Positions 16,708 to 26,993 of a stretch of 58,848 nucleotides of DNA are shown in pieces. The notes beneath the pieces are model-generated. The model searched no databases and was not told the DNA's origin. It saw only the letters and a list, made by a program, of their open reading frames with translations. Positions within the stretch are counted from its first letter, which is position 1. Each line of letters starts with the position of its first letter. The stretch lies in NCBI GenBank assembly GCA_025499705.1, contig JAFMVE010000037.1, forward strand, positions 1 through 58,848, in the 5' to 3' direction. The position numbers were made by a program, and so were the translations under genes. Source of the stretch: Carboxylicivirga caseinilyticus. GTDB taxonomy: Bacteria; Bacteroidota; Bacteroidia; Bacteroidales; Marinilabiliaceae.

Positions 16708-17277
16708 TCAATTCTCTAACTCATCAATCAGTGCTAAGGCATTATCGCGTATAGGCTTTTGTCGTTTGCGCCATACCAATACGCCAATAATAAAACTTGC
16801 AGTTATTGCAATTACAAATATTATTTGAAACTGAATTATATCTGATATAGCTTCATGTGTCATGGGTATTTCTACCTTGTTAAGCGAAGAAGCAATATTA
16901 ATGAGTAGAACGGCTCCGATAGCTATTGTCAGCTTTGGTTGAAAGAGTTTATATCTTTGAGCGGCTTTACGAAGCATCAAAATCGTAGGGAGTGAATAGT
17001 CAATCTGACGATATTCCTTATTGGCTTTTCGGAATAAAAGGGCAAAAGTGATCCATGCCAGTACATAAAAGAATCCACTTAATGAATCAGTCCAACTGTT
17101 ATCTTCATCAAATACAAAATGAAAGATAAAAACGAGTGCATATACAGCACCAAATACAAAATAAAAGATTTTAAATCGATTGGTTGATTTTATGCTTTTT
17201 TCATCTTCACTCCTTAATTTAGAGATAAGTTCGTTAAGATGTATTTGTGGTTTATTTGATTTGTTATTCATGGCCAT
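16708..17277 (-). CDS. Membrane protein paired with the ECF sigma factor
   Basis: A 189-residue protein with a soluble N-terminus (about 45 residues) and four predicted membrane segments near 47-63, 71-86, 115-133 and 147-168, ending in a short basic tail (WRKRQKPIR). Its start overlaps the end of the sigma-factor gene by 14 bases, so the two are translationally coupled. This context suggests an anti-sigma or sensory role. It does not show the usual zinc anti-sigma motif HxxxCxxC, so it would be a non-standard type. I do not recognise a named family. Confidence 0.7.
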   Translation of the reverse strand: MAMNNKSNKPQIHLNELISKLRSEDEKSIKSTNRFKIFYFVFGAVYALVFIFHFVFDEDNSWTDSLSGFFYVLAWITFALLFRKANKEYRQIDYSLPTILMLRKAAQRYKLFQPKLTIAIGAVLLINIASSLNKVEIPMTHEAISDIIQFQIIFVIAITASFIIGVLVWRKRQKPIRDNALALIDELEN

Positions 17278-17782
17278 CTGGTTTTAATTTGGTTTTCAAT
17301 TGTTCTTTAATACGATGAATCTTAACCTTTACATTGGGTTCGGTTATGCCAATAATATCAGCAATCTCACGCATGGTTAATCCTTCAAGAAGAAGAGTTA
17401 TGAGAGATTTGTCAATTACCGATAACTGATTTAGCTCTGTTTGCAACTGGTTCAGTTTTCTTTCGAGTCTTACTTTGTTTTCCGTATCATCTTCATCCAG
17501 CAGATTGTGGATGTTAGATGTATCGGTATTAACAATCAGTTTCATTTTACGGAAGCTTTTACCGGTAAAGCTTAATGAAGTATTCACAGCAATTCGGTAG
17601 ATCCATGTACTGATGGCAGCATCGCCTCTGAAAGAATGTAAACTGTTCCAGATGTTGATAAGTATCTCCTGATACATATCTTTTTGTTCATCCGGATCGG
17701 AATTGTAATAGCTGCAAATGCGCATTATTTTAGTTCCATGATCAGATACCAGTTCATTAAACTGTTGTTCTTTGTTTTTCAT
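17264..17782 (-). CDS. ECF-type RNA polymerase sigma factor
   Basis: A 172-residue sigma-70 family protein. Region 2 includes DMYQEILINIWNSLHSFRG and the region 2.4-like ISTWIYRIAVNTSL, which read the -10 element. An acidic linker (LLDEDDTENK) follows. Region 4 has LLEGLTMREIADIIGITEPNVKVKIHRIKEQL, a clear helix-turn-helix for the -35 element. Length is normal for the family. It is the first gene of a two-gene operon with the membrane protein whose start overlaps its stop. The trigger and the regulon are not visible here. Confidence 0.9.
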   Translation of the reverse strand: MKNKEQQFNELVSDHGTKIMRICSYYNSDPDEQKDMYQEILINIWNSLHSFRGDAAISTWIYRIAVNTSLSFTGKSFRKMKLIVNTDTSNIHNLLDEDDTENKVRLERKLNQLQTELNQLSVIDKSLITLLLEGLTMREIADIIGITEPNVKVKIHRIKEQLKTKLKPDGHE

Positions 17783-17843
17783 TCTTTAATTAGGTTTTGC
17801 TATTTAGATGGCCTAACAATTGAATCGTTACATTTTTTTTATT

Positions 17844-17873
17844 AAAAAATAAAACCCGACAATTGCCGGGTTT
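17844..17873 (-). terminator. Terminator of the S9 peptidase gene
   Basis: AAACCCG (17852-17858) pairs with CGGGTTT (17867-17873). Read on the minus strand, it is followed by TTATTTTTTAAT, as expected for a terminator of the gene ending at 17901. Confidence 0.75.
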
Positions 17874-17900
17874 ATTTATAAGTTCGAAAATAATAAAAAA

Positions 17901-19955
17901 CTACCAATCCAATCCATACTGATCGCTGATATCTAAAGGAGGCATTGGTCCATCCAAGGGCTTCAGATCTTTAACATACCAATCCATCCAGGCAATTTGG
18001 CGGTACAGAACATCGATTTGTCCCACTTGTTTGCGGTTACCATGTCCTTCGCCCGGATATTGCACGAGTCGCACAGCCGGATGATGATTCATCTTCATTC
18101 TTCTATATAACTCATAACTTTGAGTAGGATGTACTCTAGGATCATCAGCACCACCATATATAAGTGTGGCAGTCTTACTCCGATGTGCATAATAAATAGG
18201 GCTTCGTTTTAGACTAATATCCCACATTTCTTCCAATGGTTTCCCACTGTGTACGTATAACTCTTCGTAAGGAATATCAGTAGTACCACGTTTACTGATA
18301 ATATCGCTAATACCCACAAACATACCAACGGCTTTAACATAGTCGGTGTAGTAGGTGGCAAACCAGGCAGAGGCATATCCTCCATATGATCCACCAGCCA
18401 TACCAACTCTATCACGGTCAGCACCTTTTTCTTTTACAAGGTAATCAATTGCATCTGCCAAATCATCGAATTCAGTTCCGGCCGGATCTTCAAATCCATG
18501 CATGCCGAAATCTACACCATAACCAGTACTGGCCCGGTAGTTGATATAGGCTACTAGATAACCTTTACCTGCCATAACCTGTCCTGGCGTTGCATATCGA
18601 CATAACCAGCCATTTGAATGGTGCGATTCAGGACCTCCGTGAACAAACATAATGAGTGGGTATGTTTCATTCTCGTTGTAACCTACCGGTTTAATTAACA
18701 AACCTTCTATTTCCAGGCCATCGCGGGCATTAAATTTTATTACTTCCTGTTTCCCTAAAGTTCTCTCATTTAATACAGGGTTGATGTTTTTAACTTGCTT
18801 TAAAGCTTTTTTACTATCCCAAGTGTAGATATCGGATGCATTAGTTGGTGTAGATGCGCTAAAGACGAAGGTTTTAAAGTCATTGGAATAAAGAGGAGAA
18901 CTAAAGATTATTCCATTTTCTTCAGAATCGAGGAGAAGGCTTCTCTTTTCCTTATTGACTGAAAAAGTGTATAATTTATTATTGACACCTTCTTCGCCAA
19001 TATATAACAACTCTTTGTTATTCTTCCAGTCGGCCCAGGTAATATGTCCTTTGTATTTATCAGGTGTTATGTTCTCTGTTTTTTGAGTATTTAAATCAAA
19101 AATATAAGCCTGACTAACTGAATGATCATTGATGTTTAAAGCCCCGGTATAAACAAGTTTTGTTCCATCCGGACTAAAAGAATAATTACCTAATTTCCCT
19201 TCGTTGCTTAATTGATGAGATACTGTGCTGGATTCAAGGTTATAGATTTTTATTTTTCTGAACATGTATTTCTGATCGATCAAATTGAGCTCACTGCAAC
19301 TGTAGGCAATTTGTTTTCCTTGTTTATCAAAAGTAAAATCCCATATATTTCCTTTGGTAGTAATGGCCTTAAGATCTGTAGGTTTAAATTCAATATCAAA
19401 ATTTTGAATCCATAAGTGGTTATTGATTATGTCTTCTTCGTAAAAAATAAAATCGTATCCTCGTTTTTCCAATTCCTTTTGTTTGTCAGTTTTTCCAACA
19501 GAAGCAATGTAGGCAATGGCATTGTTTTGCGGGCTCCATTGAAAGCTATTTACTCCTGTAGGAGAATTTGTAATTTGGTATTCATTTCCATCATTAGAAA
19601 TAAAAAATACTTGTCTGGTTCCTTTAATGTTCTTTATAACAGCCAACAATGATCCATCGTTATTCCACTGAGGAGATGAAGCTTTTTGGTCGTCATCAAA
19701 CAAAGGTTTTGACTCGTTGGTATTAAGGTCCAAAATCATATAAGTTGATATGGCTCCACCCGGTTTATCATTTGCCGAACGAGGAGTGTAAATGCTATAC
19801 ATAAGCTTTGAGCCATCAGGGGTTAATTGATTTGTATGGATTGATTTAAGACTTAATAAATCAGCCGGACTCAAAACTGACTGGCTGAAAGCTGAAAACA
19901 TACCCATTGCTAAAACTACAATTAGTACAGTTAACTTTTTAAATGGAGACTTCAT
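17901..19955 (-). CDS. Secreted S9 family prolyl oligopeptidase/acylaminoacyl peptidase
   Basis: A 684-residue periplasmic or surface peptidase. A signal peptide covers residues 1-25 (ends MGMFSAFSQ). A beta-propeller made of WD/TolB-like blades follows (about 30-400), with repeats such as SPQWNNDGSLLAV, FQWSPQNNAIAY and YSFSPDGTKLVY. The C-terminal alpha/beta-hydrolase holds the catalytic triad: Ser in AGGSYGGYA, Asp in GGADDPRV and His in GEGHGNR. An oxyanion-loop HGGPESHH is present. These enzymes release dipeptides or acyl amino acids from peptides, with the propeller filtering substrates. It is a single-gene unit with a terminator downstream. Confidence 0.9.
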   Translation of the reverse strand: MKSPFKKLTVLIVVLAMGMFSAFSQSVLSPADLLSLKSIHTNQLTPDGSKLMYSIYTPRSANDKPGGAISTYMILDLNTNESKPLFDDDQKASSPQWNNDGSLLAVIKNIKGTRQVFFISNDGNEYQITNSPTGVNSFQWSPQNNAIAYIASVGKTDKQKELEKRGYDFIFYEEDIINNHLWIQNFDIEFKPTDLKAITTKGNIWDFTFDKQGKQIAYSCSELNLIDQKYMFRKIKIYNLESSTVSHQLSNEGKLGNYSFSPDGTKLVYTGALNINDHSVSQAYIFDLNTQKTENITPDKYKGHITWADWKNNKELLYIGEEGVNNKLYTFSVNKEKRSLLLDSEENGIIFSSPLYSNDFKTFVFSASTPTNASDIYTWDSKKALKQVKNINPVLNERTLGKQEVIKFNARDGLEIEGLLIKPVGYNENETYPLIMFVHGGPESHHSNGWLCRYATPGQVMAGKGYLVAYINYRASTGYGVDFGMHGFEDPAGTEFDDLADAIDYLVKEKGADRDRVGMAGGSYGGYASAWFATYYTDYVKAVGMFVGISDIISKRGTTDIPYEELYVHSGKPLEEMWDISLKRSPIYYAHRSKTATLIYGGADDPRVHPTQSYELYRRMKMNHHPAVRLVQYPGEGHGNRKQVGQIDVLYRQIAWMDWYVKDLKPLDGPMPPLDISDQYGLDW

Positions 19956-20089
19956 GAGTATATGATTAAAATTTTAATAAAAGTAATAAGAATGTATAGT
20001 ACTTATAACAGAATTGCTTTCTATCTGTTTTAATGCTCTCTGTTTATAGCCGAAAATATACTAGTTTAGTGTCTTCTAAATTTTACTTT

Positions 20090-20971
20090 ATGCCCTGGAA
20101 TAAAAAATGGTTTCAGTTTTCAGTTCTGCTAGTGTTGGCCTTTGTATGGGGAAGCTCTTTTATTCTCATGAAAATTGGTTTGAAAAGCTTTGAAAGTGAT
20201 CAGGCAGCTTCCATTCGAATAGGTTCTGCCTTTCTGGTATTGTTACCCTATTCCATAAAAAGCTTCAGGGTTTTAAAAAAGAAAGATCTGAAGAGTTTAT
20301 TAATAGCTGGTTTTTTGGGTAGCCTGATACCTGCATTTTTATTTACAAAGGCACAAACTCGAATTGACAGTGCTTTAGCAGGTATGTTAAATTCACTTAC
20401 TCCGGTTTTTACTTTTATCGTTGGTTTGCTGCTGTATAAAAGTACCTTTAAAAATGCACAGTTTTTAGGAATTCTTATGGGGTTACTGGGTGCTGCAGGA
20501 TTAATCTCAATGGGTGGAGGACTCGATTTAGGGCAAGTAAATAGCTATGCCTTATTTATCGTTTTGGCAACCATTTGCTATGGTGTTAATATTAATGAGA
20601 TTAAAGCCAGACTAACGCATTTAAATGGAGTTCAGATTACTTCTCTATCCTTTTTCTTTATTGGTCCCGTGGCTATTTTTTATTTCTTGACAACCAACAT
20701 TACTAATGCAATTCAGCATGAGGGATGGTATATACATTTAGGCGCTTTAATTTTATTGGGGATTGTGGGAACTGCCCTGGCCATGCTTGTAATGAATACT
20801 TTAATTAGATATGCTTCTGCAGTTTTTGCTTCTTCTGTAACATATATCATACCCGTGTTTGCAATTCTTTGGGGATTGATTGATGGAGAATCCATTTCGT
20901 TGATGCAGATAGTTTTTATGGCTGTTATTTTAACAGGAGTCTACCTGATTAATAGAATGAAAGGCAAATAA
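20090..20971 (+). CDS. EamA/DMT family membrane transporter
   Basis: About 293 residues from the ATG at 20090 (the frame is open from 20033, but the extra 19 residues are not family-like). Ten membrane segments in two EamA halves are visible, the first beginning FSVLLVLAFVWGSSFILMKIG. The second half begins near residue 145-150 and includes GTALAMLVMNTLIRYASAV, the usual conserved end region. Members export or import amino acids, nucleotide precursors or other small metabolites; the substrate here is unknown. It faces away from the S9 peptidase and converges on aconitase. Confidence 0.85.
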   Translation: MPWNKKWFQFSVLLVLAFVWGSSFILMKIGLKSFESDQAASIRIGSAFLVLLPYSIKSFRVLKKKDLKSLLIAGFLGSLIPAFLFTKAQTRIDSALAGMLNSLTPVFTFIVGLLLYKSTFKNAQFLGILMGLLGAAGLISMGGGLDLGQVNSYALFIVLATICYGVNINEIKARLTHLNGVQITSLSFFFIGPVAIFYFLTTNITNAIQHEGWYIHLGALILLGIVGTALAMLVMNTLIRYASAVFASSVTYIIPVFAILWGLIDGESISLMQIVFMAVILTGVYLINRMKGK

Positions 20972-20994
20972 AAAGAGCTGCTCAAAGGCAGCTC
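20967..20994 (-). terminator. Terminator of the aconitase gene
   Basis: GAGCTGC (20975-20981) pairs with GCAGCTC (20988-20994) around TCAAAG. On the minus strand it is followed by TTTTTATTT, so it mainly ends aconitase transcription. The plus-strand side (CTATTAGATTT) is a poor T-tract. Confidence 0.75.
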
Positions 20995-21026
20995 CTATTA
21001 GATTTATCAATGTTTTGATTATTCAT

Positions 21027-23291
21027 TTAAGCATTCTGCTGTTTAATAAGATTAAGTGCTGAACCTGCTTTAAACCAGTCGATTTGCTGTTTATTATACG
21101 AATGGTTAAGAGTAATAACATCTTTAGTTCCATCAGAATGAACCACTTCAATTTTTAAAGTCTGACCTGGTTTAAACTTATCCAAATCAATGAAGTTAAA
21201 GGTATCATCTTCCTGAATCAGATCATAGTCGGCTTCATTTGCAAAAGTTAATCCCAACATACCTTGTTTCTTAAGGTTTGTTTCATGAATACGGGCAAAA
21301 CTTTTTACAATTACAGCTCTTACTCCTAAATGACGGGGTTCCATGGCAGCATGCTCGCGAGAAGATCCTTCACCATAGTTATGATCACCCACAACAACAG
21401 AAGGAATACCAGCTGTTTTATATGCTCTTTGAGTAGCTGGAACTTCACCGTATTCGCCGGTTAACTGGTTTTTAACTTTATTGGTTTCATCATTAAAAAA
21501 GTTAACACCACCAATCAGCATGTTATTTGAGATATTGTCAAGGTGTCCACGGTATTTTAACCATGGTCCGGCCATTGAAATATGGTCAGTAGTACATTTA
21601 CCTTTTGCTTTAATCAGCAATTTGGCACCTGTAATATTTTTTCCATCCCATGGTGCAAAAGGAGTCAATAGTTGAAGACGATCACTTTCAGGGTTTACCA
21701 CAACTTCGATGCTTGAACCATCTTCAGCCGGTGCCTGATATCCTGGATCTTCCACTCCAAAACCTTGAGGAGGTAATTCATATCCGGTTGGCTCATCCAG
21801 TTTTACGGTTTCACCTTTTTCATTTACCAAAGTATCGGTGATTGGATTAAACCCAAGGTTTCCGGCAATGGCCATTGCGGTCACTAATTCTGGCGATCCA
21901 ACAAAAGCATAAGTGTTTGGATTACCATCGGCACGTTTTGCAAAGTTTCGGTTGAATGAGTGAACAATGGTGTTTTTCTCTTGTTTCTCAGCACCCGTAC
22001 GTGCCCACATTCCAATACAAGGTCCACAGGCATTGGCAAACACTTCACCACCCATATTATTGAATATATCAATCAATCCATCACGTTCAATGGTGTATCG
22101 TACCTGCTCTGAACCGGGTGTAATTTTAAACTCACCCTTAGCTTTAAGGTTTTTCTCTGCAGCTTGTTTAGCAATTGAAGCAGCTCTTGAAATATCTTCA
22201 TAAGAAGAGTTGGTACATGAACCAATTAATCCCACTTCAACTTCCAATGGCCAACCATTCTTTTCTGCTTCTTCCTTCATTTTTGAAATAGGAGTAGCAC
22301 GGTCAGGAGTGAAAGGACCATTCAAGTGAGGTTCTAACTCATCAAGATTAATTTCAATTAACTGATCGAAATATTTTTCTGGATTTGCATACACTTCAGC
22401 ATCGGCTGTCAGATGTTCTTTTACACTGTTGGCAGCATCTGCAACATCAGAACGGTCGGTAGCACGAAGGTAGCGTTCCATCGATTCGTCGTATCCAAAG
22501 GTAGAAGTAGTTGCACCAATTTCAGCACCCATGTTACAGATGGTTCCTTTACCAGTACAGCTTAACGATTGAGCTCCTTCTCCAAAATACTCAACAACAC
22601 AACCAGTGCCTCCTTTTACAGTTAATATTCCTGCAACTTTAAGGATAATATCTTTTGGTGCTGTCCAGCCATTTAATTTACCGGTAAGTTTAACACCGAT
22701 TAATTTAGGAAATTTCAATTCCCATGGCATACCTGCCATAACATCAACAGCATCGGCACCACCAACACCGATGGCGATCATTCCCAGTCCACCCGCATTA
22801 ACAGTATGCGAATCTGTTCCAATCATCATTCCACCAGGGAAGGCATAATTTTCCAAAACAACCTGGTGAATAATACCTGCACCTGGCTTCCAGAATCCAA
22901 TACCATAGCGGTTTGATACTGAGCTTAAGAAGTCATATACTTCCTTGTTGCTAACTTCCGCTGTTTTAAGGTCAGTTGAAGCCCCAACCTTAGCCTGAAT
23001 CAGGTGATCGGCATGAACTGTTGACGGGACAGCAGCTTTTTCTTTGCCGGCTTGCATAAATTGCAATAGGGCCATTTGAGCTGTTGCGTCCTGCATCGCT
23101 ACACGATCTGGATTGAAATTTACATACGAGCTACCTCTTTCGTATGCTGAAGCGGGGAGATTATCAGCAAGGTGGGCATATAAAATTTTCTCTGTTAAAG
23201 TTAAAGGTCTTCCAAGAAGCTGACGTGTTTTTTCTACTTTATCAGGCAACTCAGCGTAAACCTTCTTAATCATCTCAATATCAAAAGCCAT
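21027..23291 (-). CDS. acn: Aconitate hydratase
   Basis: A 754-residue aconitase that interconverts citrate and isocitrate through cis-aconitate in the TCA cycle. The three [4Fe-4S]-binding cysteines are in [10 protein letters not shown] and in the ACGPCIGMW pair. Substrate-side sequences such as [28 protein letters not shown] and the C-terminal swivelling-domain motif [18 protein letters not shown] are all intact. The length and motifs match the mitochondrial-type aconitase common in Bacteroidota. Upstream on the minus strand is a TAAATTTG -7 promoter box at 23337-23344. It is a single-gene unit. Confidence 0.95.
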   Translation of the reverse strand: MAFDIEMIKKVYAELPDKVEKTRQLLGRPLTLTEKILYAHLADNLPASAYERGSSYVNFNPDRVAMQDATAQMALLQFMQAGKEKAAVPSTVHADHLIQAKVGASTDLKTAEVSNKEVYDFLSSVSNRYGIGFWKPGAGIIHQVVLENYAFPGGMMIGTDSHTVNAGGLGMIAIGVGGADAVDVMAGMPWELKFPKLIGVKLTGKLNGWTAPKDIILKVAGILTVKGGTGCVVEYFGEGAQSLSCTGKGTICNMGAEIGATTSTFGYDESMERYLRATDRSDVADAANSVKEHLTADAEVYANPEKYFDQLIEINLDELEPHLNGPFTPDRATPISKMKEEAEKNGWPLEVEVGLIGSCTNSSYEDISRAASIAKQAAEKNLKAKGEFKITPGSEQVRYTIERDGLIDIFNNMGGEVFANACGPCIGMWARTGAEKQEKNTIVHSFNRNFAKRADGNPNTYAFVGSPELVTAMAIAGNLGFNPITDTLVNEKGETVKLDEPTGYELPPQGFGVEDPGYQAPAEDGSSIEVVVNPESDRLQLLTPFAPWDGKNITGAKLLIKAKGKCTTDHISMAGPWLKYRGHLDNISNNMLIGGVNFFNDETNKVKNQLTGEYGEVPATQRAYKTAGIPSVVVGDHNYGEGSSREHAAMEPRHLGVRAVIVKSFARIHETNLKKQGMLGLTFANEADYDLIQEDDTFNFIDLDKFKPGQTLKIEVVHSDGTKDVITLNHSYNKQQIDWFKAGSALNLIKQQNA

Positions 23292-23336
23292 TTTTCTGAT
23301 TTATTTAGATAATGTGAATATTGCGGTTTTAGAAAT

Positions 23337-23344
23337 CAAATTTA
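23337..23344 (-). promoter_or_regulatory. -7 promoter box of aconitase
   Basis: On the minus strand these bases read TAAATTTG, a full match to TAnnTTTG, 46 bases before the ATG. The upstream TTG is 25 bases away, wider than the usual 19-20, so the -33 box is uncertain. Confidence 0.4.
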
Positions 23345-23480
23345 CTAAAAAAAGTCTCTCAGTTAATAACAAGGTCATCAGGTTTTTGTTGTTCTTCTAA
23401 CAGGTTTAAAATTCTTTTGCTAACTTGACGCTGAAATATTATGTACCATATACCTAATTTGTAAGCTCATTGTCAATCGT

Positions 23481-24725
23481 ATGAAGCTAATACTGATCTA
23501 TGAAAACCTTCGAATAGCCTTCGGTTCAATCCGTTCTAATTTATTACGTACTATCCTTACCATATTGATAATTGGAATTGGTATAACTGCCTTAATTGGG
23601 ATTTTGACTGCAATTACTTCTATTAAAGTGGCTATAAGTACTAAGTTTACAGGAATGGGTGCTAATTCATTTACCATCGAAAACAGGGGAATGAATGTAC
23701 AGGTGGGTAATAACTCTATGCGTCAGAAGAATTATGGTTATATCTCTTTCAAAGAGGCTATGACCTTTAAAGAAGAATTCGATTTTCCGGCAACAGTATC
23801 TGTTTCCTATAATGCAACGGGTGCTGCAACAGTTAAAGCAGGGGAGAATAAATCAAATCCTAATGTAGCTGTTTACGGTGTTGATGAAAACTTTATTGAT
23901 GTAGAAGGTCATACTTTAAGTAAAGGAAGACATTTTAGTGTTCAGGAGGTACATGATCACAGATACGTAGCTGTTTTGGGAAGTGCTTTGGCAAAAAAGG
24001 TATTTCCTGATGTCGAGAATCCTGTTGATCAGATAATAAGTGTTGCTGGTGCAAAATATTTGGTGATTGGAGTATTGGAAGAGAAGGGAGCCGGTTTTGG
24101 TAGTCAGAGTGATAATATTCTATTGCTACCGGTAACGAATGTAAGACAGAAATTCAGTCGTCCGAATATGTCTTATAATATTGTTGTGAAGGCAATGGAT
24201 AGTCAGCAGATTGATAATGCAATAAGCGAAGCAACAGGATTATTTCGGATTATTCGACGTTTGACAGTACATGATGAGAATAATTTTAATGTCAACAAAA
24301 GTGATAATTTATCACGAATACTGATTGAAAGTACTGGTACAGTTACTTTAATTGCTGCAGTAATTGGTTTAATAACGTTAATTGGGGCGGCTATTGGATT
24401 AATGAATATAATGTTGGTGGCTGTGGCAGAAAGAACCCGTGAAATTGGCATCAGAAAGGCGATGGGTGCAAATACCAAAGCAATCCGTAATCAGTTTTTA
24501 TTGGAATCGATTATTATTGGACAGGTTGGTGGAGCTGTTGGCATTATATTGGGTATTATTATTGGAAATTTAATGTCTATTGCATTGAAAGCTCCTTTTG
24601 TTGTGCCTTGGAACTGGGTAATATTGGGTGTTGCCATTTGCCTGACAGTTGGGTTAGTTTCAGGACTTATGCCTGCATTAAAAGCTGCTAAGCTTGATCC
24701 GATCGAATCTTTACGCTATGAATAA
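23481..24725 (+). CDS. MacB-like ABC transporter permease
   Basis: A 414-residue membrane protein with the MacB/FtsX layout: one membrane segment near the N-terminus (about 20-48), a large periplasmic MacB_PCD domain (about 50-265), then three C-terminal segments in an FtsX domain (about 280-400). The cytoplasmic coupling motif [15 protein letters not shown] is present, the expected contact with an ATPase. No ATP-binding protein is encoded nearby, so it must borrow one from elsewhere. Two peptidoglycan or polysaccharide enzymes follow (glucosaminidase after 35 bases, then the overlapping deacetylase), which suggests an envelope function. The transported or signalled substrate is unknown. Confidence 0.85.
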   Translation: MKLILIYENLRIAFGSIRSNLLRTILTILIIGIGITALIGILTAITSIKVAISTKFTGMGANSFTIENRGMNVQVGNNSMRQKNYGYISFKEAMTFKEEFDFPATVSVSYNATGAATVKAGENKSNPNVAVYGVDENFIDVEGHTLSKGRHFSVQEVHDHRYVAVLGSALAKKVFPDVENPVDQIISVAGAKYLVIGVLEEKGAGFGSQSDNILLLPVTNVRQKFSRPNMSYNIVVKAMDSQQIDNAISEATGLFRIIRRLTVHDENNFNVNKSDNLSRILIESTGTVTLIAAVIGLITLIGAAIGLMNIMLVAVAERTREIGIRKAMGANTKAIRNQFLLESIIIGQVGGAVGIILGIIIGNLMSIALKAPFVVPWNWVILGVAICLTVGLVSGLMPALKAAKLDPIESLRYE

Positions 24726-24760
24726 TTTAACTTCTACAGTTATGAATTAATCCAACATAT

Positions 24761-25618
24761 ATGTCGAAGATATCCAGAAAGAATGGAGTTGTACTAGTAC
24801 TTGGAATTCTATTGATTCTTATCGCAGGTCTATTTATATGGCTGAGAGTAGAAACCAGTCCTGTTATTTCTCCATTTAAAGAGGTTTATGTTGATAGTCT
24901 GGATTCCATTGTAATTCAGTCTGATTCTTTGGTAGTACCCATCATTTATCATGGTAATCCCGATTTGAGGAAAGTCAGGGGTGAAGAGAGAAAAGATTTA
25001 TTTGTGAATTTGATGCTTCCTTCAATAATGATAGCGCAGAAAAAGGTTGAGCGGGAAAGAAAGAAGCTCGAACGACTGGCTCAAAAGATTGAGAAAGGCA
25101 GAATCAAAGCCCATGATAGTTTATTGGTTGATTCGATTGTTACATATTTTAAATGTAAGGATATACATCAGGTAATTAATAGTTTAGAAAATCATCCGGT
25201 CAGTATTATATTGGCTCAGGCTGCTATTGAAAGTGGATGGGGTACTTCACGTTTTTTTCTGGAAGCCAATAACGTATTTGGTATTTGGTCGTACAATGAA
25301 TTTGAAGAAAGAATTGCTGCTTCAGAAACGAGGGATGATAACACAATTTATCTTCGTAAGTACAATAACCTGTATGGTTCTGTTTACGATTATTTAATTA
25401 CTGTTGCCCGGGCTCCGGCATATAAAAAATTACGGGAAGTGCGTTTGGAGTCTGATGATCCGTATGAGTTAATTCAGTATCTGGTGAATTATTCTGAGCT
25501 GAGGGATGAATATGTGAAAATACTAGGTGCCGTTATCAGACAAAATGATTTTACGCAATATGATCATTATAAATTAGTTGATATAGATGAAGACGATCCA
25601 CTCTGGCAAAGTTTATAA
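24761..25618 (+). CDS. Membrane-anchored glucosaminidase (Bax/GH73-like)
   Basis: A 285-residue protein with an N-terminal signal anchor at about 8-29. A charged coiled-coil-like stretch follows (KKVERERKKLERLAQKIEKG, about 105-124). The C-terminal lytic domain contains ILAQAAIESGWGTSRF near 164-179, where the Glu is the usual catalytic residue, then NNVFGIW and YDYLITVARAPAYKKLR. These enzymes cut peptidoglycan between N-acetylglucosamine and N-acetylmuramic acid. It lies between the MacB-like permease and the deacetylase, and its last 32 bases overlap the deacetylase reading frame. Activity against the cell's own wall is an inference. Confidence 0.85.
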   Translation: MSKISRKNGVVLVLGILLILIAGLFIWLRVETSPVISPFKEVYVDSLDSIVIQSDSLVVPIIYHGNPDLRKVRGEERKDLFVNLMLPSIMIAQKKVERERKKLERLAQKIEKGRIKAHDSLLVDSIVTYFKCKDIHQVINSLENHPVSIILAQAAIESGWGTSRFFLEANNVFGIWSYNEFEERIAASETRDDNTIYLRKYNNLYGSVYDYLITVARAPAYKKLREVRLESDDPYELIQYLVNYSELRDEYVKILGAVIRQNDFTQYDHYKLVDIDEDDPLWQSL

Positions 25619-26654
25619 ATGGTTGAGTGTAATGTTTTTTACCAGCCTATTTTTTATTGGCTCGCTTCAGGCCTGGCATTTAGCTATTTCAAAAGTCATT
25701 CAAAACAATAAATGGTCTGTTAAAGCATTGGTTTATCATCGATTTGGAGATGACAGATATCCATCTACAAATACATCTGTGGAAGATTTTGAAGATCAGA
25801 TGAAATGGCTGAAACAGAATGGTTATATTTCAGTTACCTCATCTCAGGTTTATGCCTTAAATGATAAGGATGAGAAAAAATATGTATGTATAACAGTTGA
25901 TGACGGATACAAGTCTTTTCTGCAAAATGCATTACCAATTTTGCGGAAATATGGCATGAAAGCTACTATTTATGTCAATACAGAAAGTGTTGGTTGGGGT
26001 GATTATTTAACTTGGGATGAATTAAAAGCGATTCAAAAAGAGGGTGTGGAAATTGGAAATCATTCGCATTCGCATGCCTACTTTTTAAACAAAGATGTAG
26101 AAGAGCGAAGTATTTATTTTGAATCTGATCTGGATCTGGCAGATAAACTATTTAAAAAACATTTAGGAAGCATTCCTAAGTCGTATGCTTATCCATTTGG
26201 CGAATTTGATGAAAGTATGATGAGTGTACTTAAAAGTAAAGGATATCGCTTATCTTTTGCTCAAAACTCTGGTGTCTGGTGTGAATCTGATGACTTGTTT
26301 GCCATTCCAAGGTTTCCAATGTCAGGAAAGATTTCTATTGACAAATTTATTTCTAAAGTTGAGATGGAACCTTTCAGGGTTTCAACTGATAGAAAGTCTC
26401 CGCATATTGAAGTTGCCGGTAAGAATATCAAAATTTCATTTAAGTACAATAAGAGTGATTATATAGGCAGTATAAATTGTTTCATAAATGGCGTAATTTA
26501 TAATAATGTTCAAACGTATGAAGATATTTATATGGTTAAATTAAATCTGTTACAAAAAACGAGACGAACCTTGGTAACGTTAACAACTAAAGATAAAGAG
26601 GGTAATTGGTGTTGGTATAGTCACCTAGTTATTATACCTCAAATAGGAGAATAA
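25587..26654 (+). CDS. Polysaccharide deacetylase (CE4)
   Basis: A 355-residue exported deacetylase. From the ATG at 25587 the N-terminus is basic and then hydrophobic (MFFTSLFFIGSLQA at residues 16-29). This start overlaps the glucosaminidase by 32 bases, and the ATG at 25632 is an alternative. CE4 motif 1 is ITVDDGYKS (catalytic base Asp and metal Asp), motif 2 is HSHSH in IGNHSHSHAY, and motif 3 is YPFGEFDE. The extra C-terminal beta domain (about 265-355) is not identified. Family members remove acetyl groups from N-acetylglucosamine polymers. The position after a glucosaminidase points to peptidoglycan or an exopolysaccharide. Confidence 0.87.
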   Translation: MKTIHSGKVYKWLSVMFFTSLFFIGSLQAWHLAISKVIQNNKWSVKALVYHRFGDDRYPSTNTSVEDFEDQMKWLKQNGYISVTSSQVYALNDKDEKKYVCITVDDGYKSFLQNALPILRKYGMKATIYVNTESVGWGDYLTWDELKAIQKEGVEIGNHSHSHAYFLNKDVEERSIYFESDLDLADKLFKKHLGSIPKSYAYPFGEFDESMMSVLKSKGYRLSFAQNSGVWCESDDLFAIPRFPMSGKISIDKFISKVEMEPFRVSTDRKSPHIEVAGKNIKISFKYNKSDYIGSINCFINGVIYNNVQTYEDIYMVKLNLLQKTRRTLVTLTTKDKEGNWCWYSHLVIIPQIGE

Positions 26655-26993
26655 GCCTTTATATATAATGTAAGTTAGTATTTTATGACACGTCGTTAAG
26701 ATTTTAAATTCATTGTAGGGAACTGAATAGAAAAGATACAGAAAAAAAAGACTTTAATATCTTCCTTAAAATCATCATATAAGCTTATTTATCCTAAAAA
26801 ATATTAAAACTTCTTTACTAAAAAACAAACTTTCCTAAAAAGGCTGCGTAATACATTTTAACACATCCAAACTGCTAATATGTTAAAGTAGGATACAGAC
26901 AGGAGAGCAAACATATTCGCACAATACATATTGAATAAATAGCATTGTTTATCCAAAGCAGTGGGGTGATATTATACGCTTATATTTTAGCAT
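26655..26993. other. 339-base AT-rich intergenic region
   Basis: No credible small gene was seen. The region separates the envelope operon from the giant surface-protein gene and should carry the promoter of the latter. Candidate -7-like boxes TACATTTT (26852-26859) and TATATTTT (26981-26988) both lack the final G and a well-placed TTTG, so I assign neither. Confidence 0.4.

Noticed and set aside
20975-20994. Hairpin as a terminator for the EamA gene
   Set aside because: On the plus strand the hairpin is followed by CTATTAGATTT, a poor T-tract. The minus side has TTTTTATTT and fits aconitase better.
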